Shown here: piece by piece, positions 8,250 to 16,915 of the stretch | Layout: each line of letters opens with the position of its first letter | Numbering within the stretch: the first letter of the stretch is position 1 | NCBI GenBank assembly: GCA_049306095.1 | Contig: JBAQPU010000002.1 | Span: 10,125-74,124, forward strand | Source: UBA2336 sp049306095 | GTDB taxonomy: Bacteria > Bacteroidota > Bacteroidia > Cytophagales > Cyclobacteriaceae | Reading direction: 5' to 3' | DNA length: 64,000 nucleotides | Position numbers and translations under genes: made by a program | The notes under the pieces: model-generated | The model's input: only the letters and a program-made list of their open reading frames with translations | What the model was told of the DNA's origin: nothing | Database searches by the model: none

Positions 8250-9752
8250 ATGCTCAAAATTATCAAATCATCCGTACGGGATACTTTTATTTACAGCATT
8301 GGAACGTTTTCAACAAAGCTTGCCGGTTTTGTTTTAGTGCCCATCTATACCAACAGCCGGTATCTCTCCGAAACTGATTATGGTGTGTTAAACCTGGTGG
8401 AGGCTAACCTTCAGTTTTTGATTTCGGTTTTTGGGTTAGGTTTATGTTATGCGTACGAGCGCTGGTATTGGGATAAAAGCTACCTGGAAAAGCGAAAGAC
8501 GATCTTCTTTACCATTCTGGTTGTTACCATTGTTATTTCACTCCTTTTAGTTGGCACGCTTTTTCCGCTAGCTGGATTTTTTTCAGGAATCTTATTTGAG
8601 TCTGGTTCGTATGCCCTGGTCTTTCAGTTGATGATTGTAAATGCAGGGTTTGAAATTATTGCACAAACTCCAAACTCACTCATTCGGCTCAGTGAAAAAC
8701 CAGTGCTGTACACCACTGCCAATTTGGTACGGTTATTCACCAGTATTTTTGCGACCGTCATTTTTGTTGTTTACCTGCAAATGGGTCTTGAGGGAGTTTA
8801 TTATGCCCAGATTTTGGGCGTGATGGTTTACTTTATTGTGCTTTCAAAGTTTATTTACCAACACACCACCGTTGGATTTGAAAGAACCGCTCTGGCTGAC
8901 ATGCTGAAATTCCGTTTTCCATTCCTGCTGCCAATTGTGGCACTCAATGTATTTAATTTCAATGATCGGTTTGTCTTATCGAACATCAATGGATTGGTTG
9001 ACGCAGGTGTTTATTCGTTGGGGGCAAAACTGGCCAATACCATTAAAGTATTTGTGATTACCGCGGTTTGGCTTGCGCTTACGCCAACCATCTATAAAAT
9101 GATGCATGAACCAAACAACAAGCGGTTCTATTCAAAAGTGATGACGTACATGAGCTTCGGTGTCATGTTTTTTGTTATGGGGTTTTCATTTTTTGGATTC
9201 GAGCTGGTAGATGTGCTGGCGAAAGAAGATGTGTACCGGCAGGCGGCTAACATTATTCCAATTGTTGCTTTAGGTATTTTCTTCGGAATGCTCAAAGATG
9301 TTTCGTTGATTGGTTTAAACATAACAAAGAAAACGGGTTCTATCGCCATTACCACGTTTGTTGTAACCGGGTTAAGCTTACTGTTTAACATTATGTTGAT
9401 TCCGTACCTGGGAATTTATGGGTCGGCTCTTTCAAACGTGGTTGTTCAATGTGTTTTCTTTGTCGTGATTTTCATGGTTGCTCAAAAACATTATCCGATT
9501 CCATATGAAATTGGAAAAATTTTAATGATGATTTTTTTGGCTTCGGTTTTATTTGTACCGGCAGTTTTGTCTAACGATTTTTCGGTTTGGGTCAGGATAC
9601 CGGTAAAGCTGGCATTGATTGCCGCCTTTCCTTTGCTGTTATATTGGTTTGGTTTTTATGAACCGGTTGAAAAAGAGCGATTGGCCGGATTTTGGAAAAA
9701 GTGGAAGAACCCGGCAGGATGGAAGAAAAATTTAAAGGAACTTCAGTTTTAG
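8250..9752 (+). CDS. MOP-superfamily polysaccharide flippase (Wzx-like)
   Basis: A 500-residue, strongly hydrophobic protein with about 12-14 membrane segments spread over its length. The N-terminus SVRDTFIYSIGTFSTKLAGFVLVPIYT (opening part of the first helix) is typical of lipid-linked oligosaccharide flippases, which move undecaprenyl-PP-glycans across the inner membrane. It starts at ATG 8250 in a divergent arrangement with the glycosyltransferase at 7084-8172, and ends 1 bp before the convergent ruvC. A second flippase is found at 46.2 kb. Confidence 0.85.
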   Translation: MLKIIKSSVRDTFIYSIGTFSTKLAGFVLVPIYTNSRYLSETDYGVLNLVEANLQFLISVFGLGLCYAYERWYWDKSYLEKRKTIFFTILVVTIVISLLLVGTLFPLAGFFSGILFESGSYALVFQLMIVNAGFEIIAQTPNSLIRLSEKPVLYTTANLVRLFTSIFATVIFVVYLQMGLEGVYYAQILGVMVYFIVLSKFIYQHTTVGFERTALADMLKFRFPFLLPIVALNVFNFNDRFVLSNINGLVDAGVYSLGAKLANTIKVFVITAVWLALTPTIYKMMHEPNNKRFYSKVMTYMSFGVMFFVMGFSFFGFELVDVLAKEDVYRQAANIIPIVALGIFFGMLKDVSLIGLNITKKTGSIAITTFVVTGLSLLFNIMLIPYLGIYGSALSNVVVQCVFFVVIFMVAQKHYPIPYEIGKILMMIFLASVLFVPAVLSNDFSVWVRIPVKLALIAAFPLLLYWFGFYEPVEKERLAGFWKKWKNPAGWKKNLKELQF

Positions 9753-9753
9753 C

Positions 9754-10308
9754 TTACTTCACCCTTCCCGGATTCTCCTTCACAAATGCGCCCCACGATT
9801 TTACTTTCGTTTTAGCCTGCCCGTTGTTGTAGTGATGGCAGAGTGCCACCGCCAGTGCATCAGTGGCATCTAACAGCTTGGGAAGTTCTTTAATAGAAAG
9901 CAGGGTCATCAGCATTTTGGCTACTTGTTCTTTCGAGGCATTGCCATTGCCGGTTACCGATTGCTTTACTTTTTTTGGCGCGTATTCCACAATGGGTATT
10001 TCGCGATATAGCGCTGCCGACATGGCCACACCTTGCGCTCTTCCTAATTTTAACATCGATTGAACATTCTTACCAAAAAAAGGCGCCTCTAACGCTACCT
10101 CATCAGGGTGGTAGTCGTCAATCAAGCTTAGTACACGGTCAAATATTTTTTTCAATCGAAGTTCGTGGCTGTCTACTTTCCCCAGCTTAATCACGCCAAA
10201 CTGCAGGAGGGAAGCCTTTGATCCACGGATGGTAACTACACCATACCCCATGATATTCGTTCCCGGATCAAGACCCAGGATAATTTTTTCCTTAACAACT
10301 TTTCCCAC
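9754..10308 (-). CDS. ruvC: Holliday junction endonuclease RuvC
   Basis: A 184-residue RuvC of standard length plus a short basic C-terminal tail. The four catalytic acidic residues can be placed as D14 (ILGLDPGTN), E74 (VALEAPFFGKN), D147 and D150 (LLDATDALAVALCHH). RuvC cuts four-way junctions together with RuvAB during recombinational repair. The only in-frame start near the fold is GTG 10308. It lies between two + glycan genes, convergent with one and divergent from the other, so it is probably transcribed alone. Confidence 0.96.
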   Translation of the reverse strand: MGKVVKEKIILGLDPGTNIMGYGVVTIRGSKASLLQFGVIKLGKVDSHELRLKKIFDRVLSLIDDYHPDEVALEAPFFGKNVQSMLKLGRAQGVAMSAALYREIPIVEYAPKKVKQSVTGNGNASKEQVAKMLMTLLSIKELPKLLDATDALAVALCHHYNNGQAKTKVKSWGAFVKENPGRVK

Positions 10309-10352
10309 GCGGGTAAGTTAGGCAGTCGGCCAGAATTTTAGAAATTGCAGCC

Positions 10353-11459
10353 ATGGCTTTTGTTCTGATCGGAATTTTTGTTCTGTATGCTATGATGGTT
10401 TTCTGCCTGCAGCTCGGTTGGCAAGAGGCTGTTCATAGAAAGCACCAGGTCAATACACCGGTTGATCATGTTATTTCGGTTCTTGTGCCTGTTCGGAATG
10501 AAGCACACCATATTGCCTCGTTGCTCGATGATTTGCTCGGCCAAAATTTTCCAAAAGAGCGATTTGAGGTTATTGTTATAGATGACCATTCGGAAGATCA
10601 AACGGTACAGGTAGTTCAGGAAAAAATAAAAAGTGTGTCCAACACGATTGTTATTCAATCGAACGGACAAGGTAAAAAAGCGGCAATTACAACAGGAGTT
10701 CAGCAGGCCAACGGAACTATTATTGTTACTACCGATGCCGATTGCCGGGTGGGATCCGATTGGCTGGCATCCATCCATTCAGCTTTTGAAAATGAAACGG
10801 TAAAAATGGTTTTTGGCCCTGTGCGTATCCAACCCGACCGAACGCTCTTTTCAAAAATTCAAGGTCTTGAATTCGCGAGCTTAGTCGGTACGGGTGCGGC
10901 TACGGCAGTTTTCGGAAACCCAACCATGTGTAACGGTGCCAACCTGGCCTATCGAACGGAAGTATTTACAGAAGCAGGAGGCTATTCAGGCAACGAAATG
11001 ATTGCTTCCGGAGATGATGAATTTCTGATGCGGAAAACATTCGCACGGTACCCCACGGGGATTCGGTTCAATAATTCAAAAAATAGTATTGTAACCACTC
11101 AGTCACAATCGTCATTGTCCGCATTTGTGTTGCAACGCTTGCGCTGGGCTGGCAAGTGGAAGCATAGTCAGGATGTATTCACAAAGTTGTTGGCTGTTTT
11201 CATTTTTGTTTTTCATTTTTCAACCCTTCTTCTGCTTGTTTTATTAGGCCTTAACCAGGTACATGCTGTATTGGTTTTGGCGCTTTTCCTGGTAAAAGGA
11301 ATTTCAGAATTTATTTTTCTGCGGGCGGTAACTTCCTGGCTGAAAGTTCAATGGAATTGGCCCTCATTTTTAGCTTTGCAAATTTTTTATGCGCCCTACG
11401 CAATAGGCATCGGACTGGTGTCGTTGTTCAAAACCCCTGAGTGGAAAGGAAGAAAGTAA
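10353..11459 (+). CDS. GT2 glycosyltransferase with C-terminal membrane segments
   Basis: A 368-residue protein with an N-terminal membrane helix (residues ~1-20), then a GT-A family 2 domain: SVLVPVRNEAHHI, DDHSEDQT near residue 77 and the metal-binding TTDADCR near 130. QRLRWAGKWK near 265 corresponds to the Q/RxxRW motif of processive GT2 enzymes. Three further helices follow (about 280-360). This layout fits membrane-bound transferases acting on lipid or polysaccharide acceptors. Start is ATG 10353, 44 bp from divergent ruvC. The exact product is not predictable. Confidence 0.87.
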   Translation: MAFVLIGIFVLYAMMVFCLQLGWQEAVHRKHQVNTPVDHVISVLVPVRNEAHHIASLLDDLLGQNFPKERFEVIVIDDHSEDQTVQVVQEKIKSVSNTIVIQSNGQGKKAAITTGVQQANGTIIVTTDADCRVGSDWLASIHSAFENETVKMVFGPVRIQPDRTLFSKIQGLEFASLVGTGAATAVFGNPTMCNGANLAYRTEVFTEAGGYSGNEMIASGDDEFLMRKTFARYPTGIRFNNSKNSIVTTQSQSSLSAFVLQRLRWAGKWKHSQDVFTKLLAVFIFVFHFSTLLLLVLLGLNQVHAVLVLALFLVKGISEFIFLRAVTSWLKVQWNWPSFLALQIFYAPYAIGIGLVSLFKTPEWKGRK

Positions 11460-11709
11460 AATCTAATAGCCTGTTATTGTACCTCTAACATTAACTAATC
11501 ATTGCGCGAAATGTTATTTCAGTATGCTCAGACAGCGCCTTGGCCAATCTTTGGTCTGGCAATGGCAGGTGCGGATTGGGCGCAGCGCTGGATGAGTATA
11601 CGGGGCCATGCGGCCCGGAGCATATTTGTTTAGGAGCGTTTGTGCGCTACTTAGTAAATAAAAAAAATCTTAACGGGGGAGTCAGCCCCCTAAGTATTAA
11701 CTTTACCAC
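11460..11709. other. 250-bp spacer, no recognised gene
   Basis: The gap between the GT2 gene and the phosphatase gene is GC-richer in its centre and contains short palindromes such as GGGGCC-ATGC-GGCCC and GGGGG-AGTCAG-CCCCC (11675-11690). A 60-codon ORF at 11540-11722 has no recognisable domain and extends into the next gene, so I do not call it. The second palindrome lacks a T-tract and is not a convincing terminator. The region may be a remnant of a lost gene or a structured leader for the phosphatase. Confidence 0.4.
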
Positions 11710-12939
11710 ATGTCGGAACTGACCCTCAAAAGCAGATTTGAAATTAAGGAACTGCAACTCAATGCGTTGCTGGAGATTACCCAGGCCATTAACAGTAATA
11801 TGGCGGAGGAATCGTTATACAAAATTTACAACTTTACCCTGCGATCGAACCTGAACATCGAAAAGCTGGCTCTTTTTGTACTCGATGATGAATGGGAATG
11901 CAAAGTGAATTTTGGTAACAAGAAAAAATTCAATAGAAGTCATCTGCTGCCGGCCTTTAAAACTATACAGGATATCACACACCTGAAGCAATTCGAAGAA
12001 ACGTGTGACCTGACAATATTTGATATCATCATTCCGGTAGCACACAAGGGAAATACATTGGCGCTTGTATTTGTGGGTGGACTTGAAAAGAACAGCACGC
12101 CTGACCTGCATGATGATAACATTAAATTCATTCAGGCCCTCAGTAATATTATTATTGTTGCCATCGAAAATAAGAAGTTAGCGCGAAAACAGTTGGCGCA
12201 GGAGGCCTTTCGGAAGGAACTTGAAATTGCCAGTGATGTGCAGCAATTTCTTTTTCCTGAAAAACTGCCCAACAGCGAATTGTTGAAAGTAGAGGCAAGT
12301 TACCTGCCACACGATATGATTGGTGGCGACTATTACGATTATATTCCCATCAACAAAAATCAGTTTCTGCTTTGCGTGGCAGATGTGAGCGGAAAAGGAA
12401 TCCCTGCTGCTTTAATGATGTCGAATTTTCAGGCTTCGCTGCGAACGTTGTTACGCCAGACACCAAACCTGACTGACATCGTAGAAGCGTTGAACTACCA
12501 GGTAATGGAGAACACAAAAGGGGAGAAGTTTATCACCTTCTTTGCTGCGATTTATGATATTCGCCTGAAAACCATGGTGTATGTGAACTCCGGTCATAAC
12601 CCGCCTTTGTTATGGACGAAGAAGGATGGAATTAAATTATTGGAAGACGGATCCACGGTTTTAGGGGCCATGCATCCGCTGCCTTTTTTAAACGAAGGCT
12701 TTGTGACCGGTCTTGACGAATTCCTGTTATTCTGTTACACCGATGGGTTGACTGAAACAACCAATGCGGAAGGAAAAGAATTTGGGTTGAATTATTTGAT
12801 GGAATATTTTAATAAGCCCGAAACCTATTTTAAGGATTTAAAAACCATCCATCAGGATATTATAGTCAGCCTGGATTCATTTAAGGGAAACCTTGGCTAC
12901 CACGATGATATAACAATCTTGTCCTGCCGCGTTGGGTAA
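11710..12939 (+). CDS. GAF-containing SpoIIE/RsbU-type PP2C phosphatase
   Basis: A 409-residue cytosolic protein. Residues ~20-160 form a GAF-like sensor domain, a coiled linker (~160-185) follows, and residues ~190-405 carry the SpoIIE-type PP2C fold: MIGGDYYDY, CVADVSGKGIPAALMM and FCYTDGLTETTN supply the metal-binding aspartates. Such phosphatases dephosphorylate anti-sigma-factor antagonists in partner-switching pathways, but no STAS or anti-sigma kinase gene lies nearby, so its partner must be elsewhere. A signal for the GAF domain is unknown. Start ATG 11710. Confidence 0.9.
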   Translation: MSELTLKSRFEIKELQLNALLEITQAINSNMAEESLYKIYNFTLRSNLNIEKLALFVLDDEWECKVNFGNKKKFNRSHLLPAFKTIQDITHLKQFEETCDLTIFDIIIPVAHKGNTLALVFVGGLEKNSTPDLHDDNIKFIQALSNIIIVAIENKKLARKQLAQEAFRKELEIASDVQQFLFPEKLPNSELLKVEASYLPHDMIGGDYYDYIPINKNQFLLCVADVSGKGIPAALMMSNFQASLRTLLRQTPNLTDIVEALNYQVMENTKGEKFITFFAAIYDIRLKTMVYVNSGHNPPLLWTKKDGIKLLEDGSTVLGAMHPLPFLNEGFVTGLDEFLLFCYTDGLTETTNAEGKEFGLNYLMEYFNKPETYFKDLKTIHQDIIVSLDSFKGNLGYHDDITILSCRVG

Positions 12940-12947
12940 TTCTGAGA

Positions 12948-13032
12948 TTCAAAGTTCAAAGTTTATTTCCGTTATTTGAATTGATTTTTACCTAAACTTG
13001 AATCAGGAATTTTGAATTTTGAACATTGAACA
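12948..13032. repeat. 7-bp tandem repeats flanking the phosphatase-deacetylase junction
   Basis: Two blocks share the 7-bp period: TTCAAAG twice at 12948-12961, and five units at 12998-13032 (TTGAATC, AGGAATT, TTGAATT, TTGAACA, TTGAACA). The first three bases of the last unit are the TTG start codon of the next gene. The unit sequence is closely related to the TTGGAAC array near 30.3 kb and the TTGAACC units near 1.8 kb. Confidence 0.75.
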
Positions 13033-13661
13033 TTTTTCGCGTTCCATTTTTTCTCCCCTGGCTTTACCCAAACCTGGTTTGGCGAATTCCTACCCATCAA
13101 AAAGAATTGTTTCTCACCTTTGATGATGGCCCCGTGCCTGGCCCTACTGATTTCGTTCTGGAGACATTGCACAAACACAACTGCAAAGCAACTTTCTTCT
13201 GTATAGGTGATAATGTTCGAAAACACCCTGAAGTTTTTAAAAGAATTGTTGAGAATGGTCATGGCATTGGTAATCATACATTTAATCATTTGAAGGGATG
13301 GAGCACACCACTTGAAAGTTATATCGAAAATGTAAATCTATGCGAAAACGAATTTAAAGGCTCTGAACACGAAACACGAAACCCGAAACTTTTTCGTCCG
13401 CCTTATGGCAGAATAACCCGCCCCCAGATAAGAGCTTTACAGAATTATAAAATTGTAATGTGGGATGTGCTCACACTCGATTACAATAAGAATGTTTCCG
13501 CTGAGTCCTGTTTACGAAATTCGATTCGCGCTACCAGGCCGGGTTCGGTTATTGTTTTTCACGATAGCCTGAAAGCTGAACGTAACCTGATGTTCGCGCT
13601 TCCCCGCTTTGTCGATCACTTTTTTGAACAGGGTTACGAATTTAAACGGCTTCCGGCATGA
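13026..13661 (+). CDS. NodB-type polysaccharide deacetylase
   Basis: A 211-residue carbohydrate esterase 4 domain that removes N- or O-acetyl groups from glycans. Motif 1 TFDDGP is at 31-36, motif 2 H84-TFN-H88, motif 3 R124-PPYG-R129, and the VMWDVLTLD and VIVFHDS motifs complete the site. Residues 114-120 (EHETRNP) are encoded by three copies of a 7-bp repeat (13367-13387), an insertion between motifs 2 and 3. The TTG start at 13026 is forced by an in-frame stop just upstream and lies inside a heptamer array. The stop overlaps the next gene by 4 bp. A short hydrophobic N-terminus might anchor it. Confidence 0.88.
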   Translation: MNIFRVPFFLPWLYPNLVWRIPTHQKELFLTFDDGPVPGPTDFVLETLHKHNCKATFFCIGDNVRKHPEVFKRIVENGHGIGNHTFNHLKGWSTPLESYIENVNLCENEFKGSEHETRNPKLFRPPYGRITRPQIRALQNYKIVMWDVLTLDYNKNVSAESCLRNSIRATRPGSVIVFHDSLKAERNLMFALPRFVDHFFEQGYEFKRLPA

Positions 13662-14710
13662 GTAAACGAGTATTGATTGCCCCACTGGATTGGGGGCTGG
13701 GCCATGCCACCCGGTGCATTCCGGTTATTCAATCGTTATTGGAAAGAAAGTGTGAAGTACTTGTTGCTTCCAGTGGTTCAGCGTTGGCGTTGTTGAGGAA
13801 GGAATTTCCCGCGCTGACTTTTTTTGAGTTACCGTCCTACGGCATCCGTTATCCTAAACAAGGATCATTTGTGCTCTCAATATTATTTCAGCTTCCTAAG
13901 ATTCAACGGTCGATCAGGCAGGAGTACAAAAAAATACGCAAAATCGTTCAATTGAATCAGGTTGGTCTGATTATATCCGACAATCGCTATGGTTGTTGGG
14001 TAAAGGGTGTTCCTTCCATTTTTATCGGGCATCAACTGAATATTCAACTGCAGGGTTTGTGGAAAGTTCTGAAGCCGCTGGTCGATTTTTTTCATGAAAG
14101 AATTCTGAAACCGTTCGATCAGTATTGGATTCCGGATGACCCCGCGCTGATGTTAAGCGGTGACCTCTCAAAACAAACGGGTCTTCCTGTTACCTATGTA
14201 GGCATCCTCTCCAGGTTCACCAGAAAAACGTTACCGGTAAAGTATGATGTGGGGATAATCCTCTCCGGCCCCGAACCTCAGCGAAGTATATTGGAAGAAA
14301 TTATTTTTAAACAACTTCCCGAAAACCGGAGCATCATTATTGTCAGGGGAGTGATTGAAGGAGAGGGCAACTGGAAACAGAATGGCAACATAACAACCGT
14401 TAATTTTCTTCAATCAAGCAGATTGGAAGAAATTATAATTCAATCAAAGCTTATCATTGCGCGTTCGGGATACAGCACCATTATGGATTTAGCAAGACTT
14501 GAAAAACAGGCAATTCTTATTCCCACTCCCGGACAAACCGAACAGGAGTATTTAGCACAGCAGTTGATGAAGAGGGGAGTATGTTATTCGGTTAGTCAGC
14601 ACAATTTTGAACTGGAGGCTTCCTTAAAGAAGTCTTCCGGTTTCTTCGGTTTTAGTAATATTGCAGTAAATGATATGCTTTCAAAAGCGATTGACGATGT
14701 GCTGAAATGA
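13658..14710 (+). CDS. MurG-like (GT28-type) glycosyltransferase
   Basis: A 350-residue GT-B protein starting MSKRVLIAPLDWGLGHATRC; the WGLGHATR loop at residues ~12-19 corresponds to the Gly-rich GGTGGH-like loop of GT28 enzymes. The C-terminal domain has LIIARSGYSTIMDLARLEKQAILIPTPGQTEQEYLA (~265-300, read in parts), the region binding UDP-GlcNAc in MurG relatives. It overlaps both neighbours by ATGA junctions, so it forms an operon with the deacetylase, TatD and the asparaginase. The acceptor is unknown. Confidence 0.82.
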   Translation: MSKRVLIAPLDWGLGHATRCIPVIQSLLERKCEVLVASSGSALALLRKEFPALTFFELPSYGIRYPKQGSFVLSILFQLPKIQRSIRQEYKKIRKIVQLNQVGLIISDNRYGCWVKGVPSIFIGHQLNIQLQGLWKVLKPLVDFFHERILKPFDQYWIPDDPALMLSGDLSKQTGLPVTYVGILSRFTRKTLPVKYDVGIILSGPEPQRSILEEIIFKQLPENRSIIIVRGVIEGEGNWKQNGNITTVNFLQSSRLEEIIIQSKLIIARSGYSTIMDLARLEKQAILIPTPGQTEQEYLAQQLMKRGVCYSVSQHNFELEASLKKSSGFFGFSNIAVNDMLSKAIDDVLK

Positions 14711-15477
14711 ATTTCTGGATTGACTCCCACGCTCATATTTACTCCGAACAGTTTGATGTTGATCGTATCGATATGATGCATCGGGCTGAAGAAGCCGGAG
14801 TTGGTAAAATTTATATGCCCAACATCGATCATACATCGGTGGATGGTATGTTGGAATTGGAAAGTAAATACCCGTCCATTTGTTTTCCGATGATGGGCCT
14901 GCATCCTTGTTCGGTTGACAAAGATTTTGAAAAGGAACTATATATCGTTGAGAATTGGCTGGCTAAGCGAAAATTTGCGGCCGTAGGAGAGATGGGTACC
15001 GATTTGTATTGGGATAAAACGTTTTGGGGTCAACAGGTGGAGGCTTTTAAGATTCAGGTGAGTTGGGCCAAAAAATATAGCCTTCCAATTGTAGTTCACT
15101 GTCGCGATAGCATGGATCAAACCATTGCATTAGTTGAAACGCTTCAGGATGGAAAACTTACCGGTGTATTTCATTGCTTTACCGGAGATGCCGTTCAGGC
15201 AGAGAAACTGATCAAGCTTGGTTTTTACCTGGGCATTGGTGGCGTGGCTACGTTCAAAAAAGGAGGGATGGAAAACGTGCTGCCCTCGATTCCATTGGAT
15301 AGGATTGTATTGGAAACCGACAGCCCCTATCTTACACCGGCACCGCATCGCGGTAAGCGGAATGAACCTTCTTATATTCCTTTGATCGGGAATCGGGTAG
15401 CCGAGTTAAAAAATATTTCCAATGAAGAACTGAAAACTGCCACCACCCAAAATGCACTCAAGCTCTTTGCGCAATGA
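14707..15477 (+). CDS. TatD family metal-dependent hydrolase
   Basis: A 256-residue TIM-barrel hydrolase of normal TatD length. The metal site is visible as H8-x-H10 (DSHAHIY), AVGEMGTDLYWD near residue 96, VVHCRDS near 137, FHCFTGD near 156 and VLETDSPYLTP near 203. TatD proteins are 3'-5' DNA exonucleases or deoxyribonucleases. The gene overlaps the upstream glycosyltransferase and the downstream asparaginase by 4 bp each, so all are co-translated. Confidence 0.94.
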   Translation: MNFWIDSHAHIYSEQFDVDRIDMMHRAEEAGVGKIYMPNIDHTSVDGMLELESKYPSICFPMMGLHPCSVDKDFEKELYIVENWLAKRKFAAVGEMGTDLYWDKTFWGQQVEAFKIQVSWAKKYSLPIVVHCRDSMDQTIALVETLQDGKLTGVFHCFTGDAVQAEKLIKLGFYLGIGGVATFKKGGMENVLPSIPLDRIVLETDSPYLTPAPHRGKRNEPSYIPLIGNRVAELKNISNEELKTATTQNALKLFAQ

Positions 15478-16538
15478 ACACGAAAACTATTCATGTTACT
15501 ACTTCCGCTGAAAAGGTAAAGTCAAAAATCCTGATTGTATACACAGGCGGTACGTTCGGTATGACGCACGATCAGGACGGAGTTTTAATTCCATTTGATT
15601 TTGCTTCCATCATGGAGCATCTTCCCACGCTGCGAACCATGGCGCTGGAGTTAACCGTTGTCTCATTCGAAACACCCATCGACTCTTCAAATGTAAGCCC
15701 CGGGCATTGGCAGTTGCTGGCGCAAATTATTTTTGATCACTACAAAAGCAATGATGGATTCGTGATTTTACACGGTACCGATACCATGGCCTATACGGCT
15801 TCTGCCTTGAGCTTTATGTTAGAAGGGCTTTCTAAACCGGTTGTGCTAACAGGGGCACAACTTCCGATTAGCGAACCGAGATCGGATGCACGTGAAAACC
15901 TTATCACGGCTTTGGAGATTGCTTCCGCAAGGAAAGACGGGAAGGCGGTCGTGCCTGAAGTGTGCATTTATTTTGACTATGAGTTGTTGCGCGGAAACCG
16001 TTCGAAGAAAGTAGAGAGCATGCAGTTTGATGCGTTTGATTCCGGTAACTATCCACCGCTGGCAAAAGCAGGTGTTAAGATTGATTACAATTATGCCGCC
16101 ATCCGCCAGGTAAATTCTTCCGGAGATTTAAAGATTCACCAAAACTTTGATTCTAGTATTTCGATCATCAAACTGTTTCCCGGAATTTCTAAAGCTGCGG
16201 TTAAAGCCATTCTGAATACTCCCGGACTAAAGGCTGTTATTCTGGAAACATACGGATCTGGAAATGCGCCTACGGCAAGCTGGTTAATTGATGCATTGAA
16301 GCACGCAATCGACAATGGAGTTATCATCGTGAATATCTCACAATGTCCGGGCGGCATGGTATTACAAGGTCGCTATGAAACCAGCAAAGATCTTTTGAAG
16401 ATTGGTGTGGTCAGCGGAGCAGATATGACTACCGAGGCGGCCGTAACGAAACTGATGTTGCTGCTAGGCGAGTATAAATCTGAAAAAGTGAAGGAGATGA
16501 TTGGTAATTCTCTCGCAGGTGAACTATTGTCTGCTTGA
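15474..16538 (+). CDS. ansA: type I (cytosolic) L-asparaginase
   Basis: A 354-residue asparaginase that hydrolyses asparagine to aspartate and ammonia. The nucleophile loop YTGGTFGMTH has T24-GGT-27 and the second active-site motif LHGTDTMAY places H100-GTDT-104. There is no signal peptide, which fits the cytosolic type I form. An extra ~15 residues precede the first strand. Its start overlaps tatD by 4 bp, and it ends 47 bp before tRNA-Ser. Confidence 0.93.
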   Translation: MNTKTIHVTTSAEKVKSKILIVYTGGTFGMTHDQDGVLIPFDFASIMEHLPTLRTMALELTVVSFETPIDSSNVSPGHWQLLAQIIFDHYKSNDGFVILHGTDTMAYTASALSFMLEGLSKPVVLTGAQLPISEPRSDARENLITALEIASARKDGKAVVPEVCIYFDYELLRGNRSKKVESMQFDAFDSGNYPPLAKAGVKIDYNYAAIRQVNSSGDLKIHQNFDSSISIIKLFPGISKAAVKAILNTPGLKAVILETYGSGNAPTASWLIDALKHAIDNGVIIVNISQCPGGMVLQGRYETSKDLLKIGVVSGADMTTEAAVTKLMLLLGEYKSEKVKEMIGNSLAGELLSA

Positions 16539-16545
16539 TTCTTTG

Positions 16546-16572
16546 TTGCCGTTTAATTAATTGTTTTATTTG
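16546..16572 (+). promoter_or_regulatory. probable promoter of tRNA-Ser
   Basis: TTG at 16546-16548 is separated by 18 bp from TATTTG at 16567-16572, close to the Bacteroidota promoter pattern TTG-N19-TAnnTTTG but with a shortened -7 element. It would start transcription a few bases upstream of the tRNA. Confidence 0.45.
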
Positions 16573-16585
16573 CGCCCTCATTCCC

Positions 16586-16672
16586 GGAGAGGTGTCCGAG
16601 TGGTTGAAGGAGCACGCCTGGAAAGTGTGTATACCTGAAAGGGTATCGCGGGTTCGAATCCCGCTCTCTCCG
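16586..16672 (+). tRNA. tRNA-Ser (anticodon GGA)
   Basis: An 87-nt class II tRNA. The acceptor stem GGAGAGG pairs with TCTCTCC, the anticodon stem CACGC/GTGTG encloses loop CTGGAAA with anticodon GGA at 16620-16622, a long variable arm follows (TATACCTGAAAGGGTA), and the T arm is GCGGG-TTCGAAT-CCCGC with discriminator G at 16672. The CCA is not encoded. Its 3' end forms the attachment site of the neighbouring integrative element, but the gene itself is intact. Confidence 0.97.
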
Positions 16673-16673
16673 C
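16661..16673. repeat. attL core (13-bp direct repeat within tRNA-Ser 3' end)
   Basis: CCGCTCTCTCCGC, covering the end of the T stem and the 3' acceptor strand of tRNA-Ser. It is repeated exactly at 21160-21172. Confidence 0.85.
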
Positions 16674-16705
16674 TTAAAGGCCTTTTAAGCCACAAATGAG
16701 GCCTT

Positions 16706-16730
16706 TTGTTACTAATCTTGTTACTACTTT
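16706..16730. promoter_or_regulatory. putative integrase arm-type sites, attL side
   Basis: Two adjacent copies of a motif: TTGTTACTA at 16706-16714 and the full TTGTTACTACTTT at 16718-16730, 12 bp apart. The same 13-mer occurs twice at 12-bp spacing near the other end of the element in the same orientation. Tyrosine recombinases of this type bind such distal arms through their N-terminal domain; binding here is inferred. Confidence 0.6.
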
Positions 16731-16768
16731 TTATTTTTTAGAGCCTTTTTTTGCTATCACTTTTAGGT

Positions 16769-16805
16769 AAAAAAAGAGGGCTGAACTGCACGAGAACGCC
16801 CTCTT
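16769..16805 (-). terminator. intrinsic terminator, distal
   Basis: Read on the - strand, AAGAGGGC (16805-16798) pairs with GCCCTCTT (16781-16774) around a 16-nt loop and runs into a seven-T tract at 16775-16769. It backs up the terminator at 16835-16864 and shields tRNA-Ser from element transcription. Confidence 0.8.
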
Positions 16806-16834
16806 AGAAAACGGAAAACTAATTGCAAGTTTAT

Positions 16835-16864
16835 AAAAACCCCAAGCCTGCGAAAACTTGGGGT
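16835..16864 (-). terminator. intrinsic terminator of the element operon
   Basis: On the - strand ACCCCAAG (16864-16857) pairs with CTTGGGGT (16846-16839) around a 10-nt loop and is followed by TTTTTAT. It lies about 50 bp after the last element gene. Confidence 0.85.
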
Positions 16865-16915
16865 AGGGTTTCTCTTTAGGCAAGTCCTGGACAAGCTGAG
16901 AAACCTCCGGTGTGT

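Noticed and set aside
11675..11690. GGGGG/CCCCC hairpin as terminator
   Set aside because: Stem is only 5 bp and no T-tract follows on either strand.
11540..11722. 60-aa ORF before the phosphatase
   Set aside because: No recognisable domain, odd composition, and it runs into the start of the real gene.
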